Shown piece after piece: positions 50,338 through 61,396 of a stretch of 64,000 nt of DNA. Location of the stretch: the NCBI RefSeq assembly GCF_028453695.1, contig NC_135777.1, forward strand, positions 20,201,714 through 20,265,713, written 5' to 3'. The DNA comes from Augochlora pura. Its lineage: Eukaryota > Arthropoda > Insecta > Hymenoptera > Halictidae. Each line of letters starts with the position of its first letter. Within the stretch, counting starts at the first letter, position 1. The notes beneath the pieces were generated by a model. The model did no database searches. It was given only the letters and a program-made list of their open reading frames with translations, and was not told the origin of the DNA. A program made the translations under genes and the position numbers.

Positions 50338-52777
50338 AAAACGCGCGTGCTGTGATTGATTTTCATGAAGTTTAACTGTGGATCCTTTTTCACAGTTTTT
50401 CGCGCAAAATCGCGCGCAAGTTATATTGACCTCTATTTCTTTTTTTTTTTCGGTCTCGATCGTCGGCTCGTTTCGCTATGACCGCGGGACGAGTTAGTAT
50501 ATTCGGTGGGACTTGACACGGCGGGCACCGCCGTCGAAAATTTATCAGTGCCCGTAAATCAGCCGTTGTAACGCGACCGTTTAAATCGCCCCCGCGGATT
50601 TATGCCTCGGCCATCCGGACAGAGAAATTTATATTCGGCCGATCGAATGCCCGCCGATTCCGTGACCGTCCCAGCGAAATAAACCGATCAGGCGTGAATT
50701 CGTTATAAACTGGGCACGGTTATGAATTCATTTCCACGGGCGCTGGCTCACTCGAAGACGAAAGAATTGATATTAATTTTACGGGGGGAGGGAGAAACGC
50801 GGAGTTTTATTTCATTATCGGGGCCGGCCGAGCATCGAGAATATATCAACTTGGCTGTGCCCAGCGGACAGAAACGACGAATAAGAATTTACCGATCGGA
50901 CCGGGACCGTTTTTTTCTTTTTTTCACCCGTCGACGAACCGTTTGCTTGATTTAACTGTTTTCCGTCGCATTAAATTCTTCGATCGAACGCGGCGCGAAC
51001 GGGGACAATGTAAACAAAAACGCTTGTACCTGGAAGATTGAGTTATACGATGAATCGCGTCGCTCGCGTTTAAGTGTCTCTAATCAGCGGGCAATGGTCT
51101 GTAAAGTGGAGAGCAGCTACTTCGCCTGAACATTAAAAGCGAGCGAATAAAGGAACAATTTAGGATCGACCGTGCTGAAATTCACTGTGGTGTGGTACAC
51201 GTTTTTGCGCGATTTTCTTTAGTAGCACTTGTATTGGATACCGTGGTCGAGAAACAAATTAAACTGAAATTGCCGCGACGCGACTGCTAACGACGGGAGA
51301 AAATATGTCTACAGCTGCTGATATAAATTTTCTCATACAAAAAGGAGGAGGTGATTGAGTACATGATACGCTTTATTGTTGAAGTCAATAGGGTAGTGAA
51401 GCTGTATACTACGTTTTTTAATATAAAGATAGGCAAAATAAAATAATAAAAAATTTAATATGTCTTTAAGCATTGCAATTACTATTACAAACAGATTGTC
51501 TCAAATATTCTCTACACAATATTCACAATTTTCCTTTTCTATTATTTGATCATTCTCTAAACTTACATTTCCATAGTAGCGCCATTTGCCAACTTAAGAA
51601 ACCATGACAATTCATATTGTGCCTATTAGGTAAAAATCAAACGAAAATGATTTTCCTGATCCTATTTGGTTCGCCGTTTTCTACATTCAACTATTCCAGC
51701 AAAACTGTTGCGTAACTTGATCTCTGACAATAAAGACGGTAGTTACAGTCGTTTCATATAAAAAGAACTTTCAACAGTCACAATTGAGCGAAAATAGTAT
51801 ACTTCATTCTGTTTTGTGTGTACCTTGTAACAATAGCAGCACAATCATCCTTCTACTTATCCCTCTACATTCTATTGTACTGCCTGATTCTGAAAACGTG
51901 ACCAATCGCATTTCCACGAAACCGACAAGGAAACAAGGAAAGAAATGTTCATTAGATCTAGCTAAGAATTTCACCGTACTTCGTGCCTGTTTCTTTCGTT
52001 TCAGCGGAAATCACTCTTTTTACTCGAGCCGATTCCACTATTGTAAGTGGCAAATATACGACTTCCACGTATTTTTAGTATGAAAGAACTATAACTAATC
52101 AAACTATAACTGAACAACAAAATCAAGGACCTATTAAAATTTCTGAGAGATACAGGCTTAATAAACATAATATAAGGTCTATTTAAATAGAAGGTCGCTA
52201 ATAGCCTTGCAGCTGATGAAACGTAAAACCTCTAAGAAAAAAAAAAGAAAAAAAATCTATCTTTTTATTAGTAGTGTTTCGTGCGCCACCCTGCACTTGC
52301 AACTGATATAAATAAATCGTTGACAGATTCTTGGCATAACCATTGACATTTCGCATAATTTTTGTTTTATCTTATGGAAAAACTCTATAAAAAATTTCAT
52401 GAAAATCGACGAGTATCGGTCACCGGGTTTTTTCTAGCGAATAATTCCGAATAAGCGATGGCGAGGCACAGTTGGTGAAAAGAATTGGTCAGCGCAAGAA
52501 TCGGCCGGCGTTCCGATACGTCGCGATACCGTCGGAAGTCCATCGCGCGGCGCGGACGGCTGAACCGTCGCCCCGACGCTCGGAGCGAGGAGGAAAATTC
52601 GATCTCCACAGCTTCCGGCCGTAAGTTCCGTGGTTCGGTGCCCGACAGTTAATAAAGGATTTATCGGAGACGCGAACGGGAAATTCAGTGGCGAGAACGG
52701 TGGCGTGTATCAACGGGCGCGTTTCCGTTTTTGCGCGAACAGAGCCAGCAGCGGCAGCCTGGCAGAGCAGCAGCCAC

Positions 52778-52810
<33 letters not shown>
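52778..52810. repeat. (CAG)n trinucleotide repeat followed by CGTCG units
   Basis: Eleven CAG/GCA units, then about four CGTCG pentamers to 52829. No gene is evident in any frame. Confidence 0.9.
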
Positions 52811-53115
52811 CGTCGCGTCGCGTCGCGTCGGCGGACGTCGACGGCTGTGTCTGCAGGACCTATCCCGTGCGCCGTGCCGAAGCTGTGGCAAAAGCTCTCG
52901 CACTGTCACGGCTTGTGCACACGTAGGTACGCGTGTGCGTGGTCCCTCCATTCTCCTCCGTAGCCCATTATGCTCCCATGAATGGAGTCCGCGTTTGAGT
53001 ACGAGATTCGAATCGGCGCCCCGACCATCGTCGACACTTCGCCTCTGTTCGAACTGTCAATGGAGGGACCGAGAGAGCCTGGGACGAGCACCGAAGAGGG
53101 ACGGAGACACCGCGG

Positions 53116-53125
53116 GAGAGAGAGT

Positions 53126-53158
<33 letters not shown>
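53116..53158. repeat. (GA)n microsatellite
   Basis: GA-rich tract; a second lies at 53354-53423. Confidence 0.95.
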
Positions 53159-54359
53159 CACCAGGAACGAGAACGTTTCACGACAATGGAAACTCGCGCG
53201 AACGTAGACGAGCCACTGGCTCCGGCGTTTTTTCTCCTCGTCACCGGCCGGTTGTCAGTCTTCCGGGTGACACGCACTCGATGGGAAAAAAGGATATTGA
53301 TGGCCGCAATGAAATAACGGCCGCCTAGGTAGCACTCGAAAGTCACGCCAAAGCGAGAGAAAGAGAGAGAGAGAGAAAGAGAAAGTATGTGAAAGAGAGA
53401 GAGAGAGGAAGGGAGAGAGGGAGAACTCTGACCCTGCGGCGCGTGCGATTATCGACGCACCCGTAATCCACGGTTCATCGCTTCCGCACCGCAGAGGAAA
53501 TTATGCAGATTGTTTCATAAATTTCGTTACGGGATTATCCATTACTTTTTTTTCGTCGGCGCGCGTACCGACCGACCGGAAACCGTCCCTGGAAACAGTT
53601 GCGTATTTCATTATTCATAATGGCGTCGTCCACGCGGCTCTGAAATAATGCAATCGCATGCATCGTGTCGCTAAACAACGGGGCCTCTGACATTGTCCTC
53701 GGGGGCCCGCGGGAACAAAGGGTATCGCCGGGAAGATTTTATGCGAGCTCGCCGCCACTTGTACGTTACGGTAAAGAATAACGAGTAAGGTGTTTTTGTG
53801 CCCTCGGCGCCCCGGGTTAATGCATCCGAGGGGACATTAGCTTTTCTTGCCGTACATTATTTCCATACCATAATTTTGGCGCCTTCTGCGCTGCGAACAA
53901 TTGAACGCTGGCTTCGGGTCATTTCACCGACCTCTTCTATGCACGCAGTTATGAATAGTCTCTCTAGAACCTGATTTCGGTTGCTGAGTGGAAAAGTTTT
54001 CGAAACTGTATAAATCTCAAGTAACAGAATATTGTTTCCCTTATGAATTCGTTGCTGGTGTGCTGGGGTACGATATTGTTAAATAAATTATACTATGTTA
54101 AAAGAAATTTTTATACTATACTGTGATCAGGTTAATCACTTGCGGATGAATGTTTCAGGTTAGGATTTTGTATCTTATTTCAACAGTAGCAAATGTATAA
54201 TTTAATTATATACAGAACAAGAAGTCGGAATATATTGCTTTTATAAGAAAAATATTATCATGACTCTGAACTTCATAAAACAACGAGTTTTGATAGGAAA
54301 ATATAGCCGGAACACTTTATGTCGAGGAACTAAATAAAATTAACTAAAAGTTAAATATA

Positions 54360-54491
54360 TTAATGCTTTGAGGACGTATATCAACATGACATCATGCCAG
54401 TGTATTTTATCCCAGACATTTTTCGCATCATTCAAGTCTTTCGATACATAGCCTAGTTGTTTCAGGAAATCCTTCGCTCTCAAAGGGTTAA
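54360..54491. mobile_element. decayed TTAA-bounded MITE (132 bases)
   Basis: TTAATGCTTTGAG at the left and CTCAAAGGGTTAA at the right are inverted copies with two mismatches in 13. A near-palindrome CATGACATCATG follows the left end (54385-54396). It is similar in form to the 61149 element. Confidence 0.55.
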
Positions 54492-55145
54492 TAATTGAAA
54501 AGATATTCTAAGTCTATTCGAATCAGCTTTTCCTGTACCAATCCCGTTCCAATATCATTTCCTGATTCCATAAATCCTGCGTCAAGATCATCCAAAGAGT
54601 GGAATGCAGATGCAAAGACCGTTCACGTCAGATTCTGCAGCGCGGTATAAAGAAACCCCGAGTGAAATGCGACTAACGAAGTTTCGCGCTGTCTAGTTCG
54701 TTCTCAAGAGAGATCTTTAGAGCCGGGAAGGATTGGCAGTCTGCTCAGGAGCAATTCGTTCGATGCCCAATCGGTTCCAGCTCGTGCGAAAGAATTTATC
54801 GGGATGGGATTAGAACGTCGCGCGTCGCGGCGAATCGAGCGACAAATGAGTCATTTGGTTCCAGCAGCGGCAATTGGATTTTCGTCAAGTTGGCCCCGCG
54901 TACCCTAACCCCGGCCGAACGTTCAATCGCGCTCCGGCTAAAGTGACTCTTATTGCTTTCTTTTAATTTGCGACTGCTCACACGTGCGCCGGATCCTCCC
55001 CTTCGCTGTCACCGGCCGCGACAAATTCCGTGTCTCGCGTCCGATTCGATTGTCGACTAATGTCATCAGTCGGGAGGGAAATCGGGTCCAGCCTTCTCTC
55101 TTTCTCTCTCGATCGCTTGCGGACTGCAACGCTGCTAGACCGGCA

Positions 55146-55171
55146 CGAATCGGCTCGAATCGGCTCGAATC
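55146..55171. repeat. 10-base minisatellite
   Basis: Two and a half copies of CGAATCGGCT. Confidence 0.8.
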
Positions 55172-57973
55172 GTCCTCGGGATCGGTCCTCGAGCCATCGA
55201 AACGTGTAACGACCATTCGGAACGGTAACGAAGAGCAAGTTCACCACCCGCGGCGACCAATTACCCGAGGGGAGCAGCGAAGAATTTCGCAGGGGGGCCC
55301 TCTCGTCGACGCATTGTGTTTACAAGATCGTTATTTCTTGTCGATTTCGTGCGTACCGCCGCGACTGCCGTTGAATACCGGCACAATTATGATCCCCGCG
55401 GCGGGGGTAATGGGAACGTTTATTCTCTTCTTAATACTTCAATATTCCACCGGGTGTTGCGTATTTTTCTCATGCCCGCGGTCCGGCGCGCCGTTAAATC
55501 GTCCGTCGCCCCGTTATTGATTTCGCACTTCCGCCGGTTTCCGACGTTGCTTTCCCGCCGACATTTTAAGCGCTCCACGCGGATTTCTGAAATCGCAGTC
55601 GCATTCCCGCGCAGTCCTACTGCTGAATATTCCACGGTCGGTGTACTGGCGTCTCGAGAGTCACTGAGTTACTAGATAGAACAACAAATGTTTCCTATCG
55701 TGGGAAATCGCTTTACGAACTGTTTTATGTATGGAGTCTTTTCGAATTTTTTGGTGGCTTTTTTTAATTTTTTTAAGACTTAATTTTTCGACGAGGTATG
55801 TGCGAGTACGAGGAGTCTTTCGTTAGGAAAAATAGTTGACATTTTTGGATCATCGATTCTGATTTCTCTTCATTTCTCAGTATAATACAACCAAGAGCAC
55901 GGTCCTAATTCATTTGCGCAGTTAATTACAAAATTACATAAACTATACCACTACAAAAATGCACGCGAAATCAACGTAAAATACGGTTAGTGAAATTGCA
56001 ACTAGATAGTTGAAATTGATCGTAATGGACGATTCTTTTAACTCTTCTTCATTCGTAACATCCTAGTAAAATTTAATTGTTCAACTCTACAACCACCGAA
56101 TAGCAGATCTGTTTAACGCACGCGTTGACCAACCCTCGTGCGCCAAGTTTTCCGCGAGGACGTCACCGCGGAAACTTTTGAAAGTCACCGGTACCTTAGC
56201 GCACGAAAGTTGCTCTCTCGGAAATTGCGTAACGCTTTCGCGACCAGGATGCTATCTCGACGGCGTTCCATTAATCTTCATTTCCTGCTTTCCTTCCCAA
56301 ATACAGGGGCACAGGTTACGAAAGTTTAAAATGCATAATTCAGGGGGCGAGTCTCGCGTCGCGGAAACAAGATATCCTCGCTCATTTGAAGCCCAGATAA
56401 GGAAAGGTACAAGTCCCGAGATATACCGAGATAAAATCCGCGGGGCTGGTCGCCGGCGGAACGATCAAGATCGTCGTTCTCCCTTCTCTTTTTTTTTTTA
56501 TTTCTCCTCGCCGGTCCCGAAACCTCGTTTCCGCGCTCGCAATTTCCACCGGCATTTTCCCCGGGCGGTCGGGCGGTCGGGCGGGCGGCGTGTTCCCGCG
56601 TGTCTCGGTCGAGGCGACCGGTAAAACCACTAATGCTGCTTCCATTATAATGTCACATTCGATTTGGCATATCCGCGGAGGTATTCGTCGTTCGACAAGC
56701 ACCCTCTCCCAACGGGCCGCAGCCATAGGGGGAGACTCGCTCGGCAGAGACGGACGGACGCCGCAACGAACACCGCTCAAATTTCACCGGGCGCAATTTC
56801 AAGAACCGCGCGCGCGCCCGCGCGGGTTACGCCTCATTCATATTCATTGCGTCAAAGTTGGCCGCGGCTGTCGCGCGTATTTACGCTCCGTTGCCGGACA
56901 AAACTCACCTGGCCACCATCTTTTCGTGCTCATCGATCATCCGCCGTTATCTGACACACGTCCGACCCATGAAATGTACGTTGATCTTCGAATGGGCGAA
57001 AGATTTTTTTAACAATTTTAGTGTCACGCGATGCCGTAGTCACCGTCTCATTTTCGTTTCTTTAATGTGTCTTTTCATAAATATTGCCAATACCAGACTG
57101 TGCAGTTTTGTACAGAATAACAATTTTCTACTGCAGAGAAGAAAAAATAGGGAAGAAAATAAATAAGAGAAATAATGTGTGCGACGGAAGACGGGGACTA
57201 CAAAGAGTGAATTTTCTGAATTTTGTATTAATTTGAAAAATCAGGATGTGTATATTGGTTCCCGATGTGTAATAATAGCACAGCGATGTGTAAAATCGCG
57301 GATTGCGTTTTCGCTAAGGAAAAAGTTACTCGAAGTGACCTCAGGTGTCTCTCACTTGCCGGAGTTGCAACAATTTGGATACACCCTGTATAAATCAATC
57401 CATTATACGAATATGAGTATAATAAAAGAAGCTATAACAATATTACAGTAATGTAATTACGGTAAATTGATCTGCGGTGTTCAACTATATGGTTGATTAT
57501 GCTCATCGATGCTAAAACAAATGCAACACTTCGATTTCGAGGTTGCACTAATTATACGTCGACGTTGTACGCGCAACGTTCGTTTCGCTCGGGTCTAAAA
57601 TTCCAGATCAGGATTGGCAATTAATTTGTCGGAAATTGCCAGACGACCGCCGCTTCTCGCAGACGCGGTGAAATTTGATTTTGCCCGGAAGATCGGCACA
57701 AAGCTGCGTTTTTCTCTGCCGCGCGGCGCCTACTTAAAAATTTCGCAGGGTTCATGGAGTGCGGCTGACACGCCTATCGGATAAGGGAGCTCTAGTCGGG
57801 TCAGGAGGACCACATCAAAGCGGATCGGGGCTCGGTCTCGCGGAACCGGTGCATTTAATAAACTGATTAAAACGCGCGCGCGGAGCGCCGATACTACGCC
57901 TCCGACGGCTTTTCGCACGGAATCGGGCATCGATCCCCGCGTGTATCGTTGTACGCGGGCACGTACACAGGGA

Positions 57974-57974
57974 C

Positions 57975-58002
<28 letters not shown>
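57974..58002. repeat. (CGG)n trinucleotide repeat
   Basis: About nine CGG units. Confidence 0.95.
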
Positions 58003-58005
<3 letters not shown>

Positions 58006-58670
58006 ACGTGTGCGCCAGGAACCAATGAAACGGTTCACGACTGACGCCTCCTCGATCGAGGGGATCCCCCGTGTTGCCCCAAGGCAATGTCCCGATTGGA
58101 TCCCACATCTACCACTATCCATCGACCGCAGATTGTAATACGAGTCGTACACGTACGTACCAACACGACGACCGTGTACACTCGACAATGCCAGGTATTT
58201 AGCCAACCGACCGTTAATACGAGTTCGCGTCGCTGGCTGACTGGATCAGTTCGGTAATTATCTCCCGGTTAACTTTCTCACCTTTACGCCCGGCGGCCGG
58301 CGAAGAAGCGAATTTCGTCGGAAAACTACGGTGACGGGTCTTTTTCTGGACGATGCCTCGTTACTTTGAACGGGCTCGTTTGTAGTCGCTGATCTTTTGA
58401 ACGAATACTGATACTCGATTATATTTCTATCGGTTTTGTATACAACTTGTATGTACACAAATTTTAAAGAATCGCGTACTATTCTATTCTAATTACTTTA
58501 CTTTATTTTAATTAAATTATTCTATTTTAATTACTTTACTAATTTTTATAAGAGATAATATTTTATTTTTCTCTGCGCATTTTACATCGTTTAGAGCGAA
58601 TGACTATTACTGCAAACAAATGAATAAAATTTCGCTGCCTCGAGAATTTTTGCTGATCAATATTTTCTAA

Positions 58671-58757
58671 TATACAGGGTGGGGCAAATAAACTCTTACA
58701 AAGCAATATCTCCATTATCGTTAATGATATGCGAAAATGCTTGAAACACCCTGTATA
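58671..58757. mobile_element. short MITE with CAGGGTG ends and TA target (87 bases)
   Basis: TATACAGGGTG (58671-58681) and CACCCTGTATA (58747-58757) are perfect 11-base inverted repeats with TA at both borders, as in Tc1/mariner-type targets. The interior is AT-rich and non-coding. A single matching end, ACACCCTGTATA, occurs at 57381-57392. Confidence 0.7.
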
Positions 58758-60982
58758 GAGTATATACAGAAAAATAATTTCTAATGCGTTCACTCTGTTA
58801 AACCTACTTCATACTTATCGTTCTCGCCTAAATACTTCATTCTCGAGGAAGCTATTTCCAAAGTCATTCACGCGACAAACTGAGATGCAGACGCGAACGG
58901 CGAGTGAAATTTAGGAGTCCAGTCCTTCGACAAACCCGCCTCTGTCGAGCATCTTTATTTGTTAATTCGGTTGATTAAAGGGTAAAGGTGAAACCGTTTG
59001 AATAAGTACGAGGTATCGCAAAGGTGGCTACGGGACTCGTACTCCGGGGCCGGTTGCAATTAAACGTTCGACTAAGCGTTCATTGATTGGTAAAGGCGCC
59101 GTCGTTCCTTTGGCACGGTGTCCGGGGCTCTTTGATCGGAAGACGTGTTCTTCTGCACAAGGCGTATTCATAATAATATCTCAGTGACCCGAACCCGCTG
59201 ATTGGATCGCTCAGAGGCCGGGGCCCCGGTGGGGTAGTTAACAGAGGTAATTATCGAGGTAGAAAGAGCCTCCCTCCTCCCCCCCCCCCTCCCCGGGGGG
59301 TTGTTAGCTGGAGGATTCTGCGTAAGAATCGTCGCAGCGAAGACACTTCGATATCAAAAACCTTGCAAATCACCGGCACTCGACCGGGGAATTGATTAAT
59401 CCCATTGAAATGGTCCCGACGACGGCGGGGCTCGTTTTACAAGCGGCGCCTTGCACAATACCGGCTTATTGGGCGCGATCCGAGCCTCTGGGTTTCGCAC
59501 AGACGTCGGTAGGAGAGGACACGGCGATCGCGTGTTTGTGAATCTGCAATTCCTTTCGCGTCCCGGCTGGTGTGATTAGCAACCGTTTTCCCTTTGGCGT
59601 TCCGCGTCCCTGCCGCTTCAAACGGAACGTCTCTGCTCGATCGTCGATCTCTTTATCGACCTGCTCGCAAAGAGCTACGCAGAGACCGGCACCCGGACTC
59701 GCGTGCGCGCTGCCTTCGGATCCCATCGAACACGGTCGAACCGCTGTATACACGCGTTTCTTGTGCCACGACGGTCAAACGTATTCACGGTTGTTACTGC
59801 GTCACCGACGCACAGTGGTCGATGCATGGGGGATTTTCTATCGCTTGACATTAAATGAAGCTTTTTATATTTTCTGGAAAAATTTGTTACACAAAGGAAC
59901 ATAAATGGAACATGAATAAATGTAAAAAGCAAGTGCACGTAGAGAAGGAATTTCTTGTTTCTACGCGTATCCGTAATTGCTCACGAGGCCCTGTACTGCA
60001 ACCAACTTTACCGTTTCTCGTTGCTGAAAATTCTAGATATTATTGTCAGAGTAATAAATATATATATATAGAAAACGTCGACGCAGGAAGTTGCATAATT
60101 TCTTTATAAAAACAAAAAGTACAAGAACGCGTTCTCGACCAAGAACACCTCCGTAATTCAGGAAAGCAGCATTCGATTATCGCGAACAAGGGACGACACC
60201 GAGCCACCGCGATCGCGCGGGGGCCGCACCGTAACGCGAACATTAACGCGAAATGAGCGATGTCAATTCGAGAGAAAGCGGTTCAAAGGGAAAATAACAG
60301 GGGGAGGTGGGGGTGAGTTGGGTGTCGCGCGTGTTACGAGGGCAAAGGACGTCGGGCGTGGGCGGGGGCCCGGGGATCCACGGTCACGAGGAGAGGATCG
60401 GGGGATAGGCGGAGAAGAAAGAAAAAGGGTATTTGGAAAGCGATGCTCCTGTCGTGAAACGCTGTGAGAAGTGAGAACGAGAGAACGTCAAAGCCCCTAG
60501 CACGCATCCTTTAATCCCTTAATCCACCGTTGCCTTGCGAGAATTCTCTCTTCGACACCGGAACTGTGAATTTTCAAGATCTGCCGGCGCAACGGCGTCG
60601 AGGTAACAGAGGGGACGAGGGAGAGAAACCGGCGGGGGGAGGAGGAGGAGGGTTGGACGGGCGGCGGGGCGGCAGGAGAAGGGGGGGTAGGGGTGACTGC
60701 CATGAAAAACGGAAAGAGATGAAAGGACCCGGCGCGGATAGACCGGCGGGAGAGGGAGAGAGACGTTTCACGGTTCAGACTTTTCAGGCCCGTGATGCGG
60801 GAATTACCGGCACGCTGTTTGAAATTAAAGCAAGGGCGCCAGGGCAAAGGGTTGTACAGCGCCCTCGTGTACGTTCACCTACACACACCTGCCGTTCCCG
60901 GCGCCGCCTCACAGAAGAATACCGGAGCGGCGCAAAAGGTTCCTCAAGATATTCCGCGAGGATGTAAATTTTTCCGTGGAGC

Positions 60983-60986
<4 letters not shown>

Positions 60987-61019
<33 letters not shown>
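60987..61019. repeat. (CT)n microsatellite
   Basis: About 16 CT units. Confidence 0.95.
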
Positions 61020-61024
<5 letters not shown>

Positions 61025-61148
61025 GACGCACAGTAGTCCGGGAAACGGTAATTTGCGGCCGAAATTATTTCACCGTTATCGTAAGGTTTAAGATCGTGGT
61101 ACCGTAGGTCAACGAATTCGTCTCGGCACCAGCCATAATCTTATCATG

Positions 61149-61396
61149 TTAACCCTTTGCACTCGAGTGGTGACTCTGAGGCACCACTGAAATTGTTACA
61201 GCACATTTCAATATAATTTTTATATTATGAAAAATCAGATTTCAAAAATTATTAAGAGTATAACTGTTGTTGCGTGAGTCGCAAGATTCAATTTTATATA
61301 CATAAAATACATTTTGTCATGTAAGAGAGAAATGCTGTGTGTCAGAAGAATTATTTTAGAATTACAGTTAAAATGGCTTCGAGTGCAAAGGGTTAA
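61149..61396. mobile_element. intact TTAA-bounded MITE, piggyBac type (248 bases)
   Basis: TTAACCCTTTGCACTCGA at 61149-61166 and its exact reverse complement at 61379-61396 form a perfect 18-base inverted repeat that includes TTAA at each end. A near-palindrome with AGTGGTG/CACCACT arms (61166-61188) follows the left end. TTAA plus CCC termini are the hallmark of piggyBac-superfamily insertions; there is no transposase, so it is non-autonomous. Perfect ends suggest it is younger than the other copies here. Confidence 0.8.

Noticed and set aside
52688..52963. Poly-Ala, poly-Gln or poly-Ser open frames over the CAG repeat
   Set aside because: All frames through a CAG repeat stay open; no domain or splice site links it to a gene.
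43595..55391. CCGGCACAATTATG shared at 43595-43608 and 55378-55391
   Set aside because: A few 14-base matches are expected by chance in 64 kb, and the flanks do not align.
57179..57451. 90-codon + strand open frame ending near a CACCCTGTATA motif
   Set aside because: AT-rich, no domain, overlaps a probable transposon end; likely chance.
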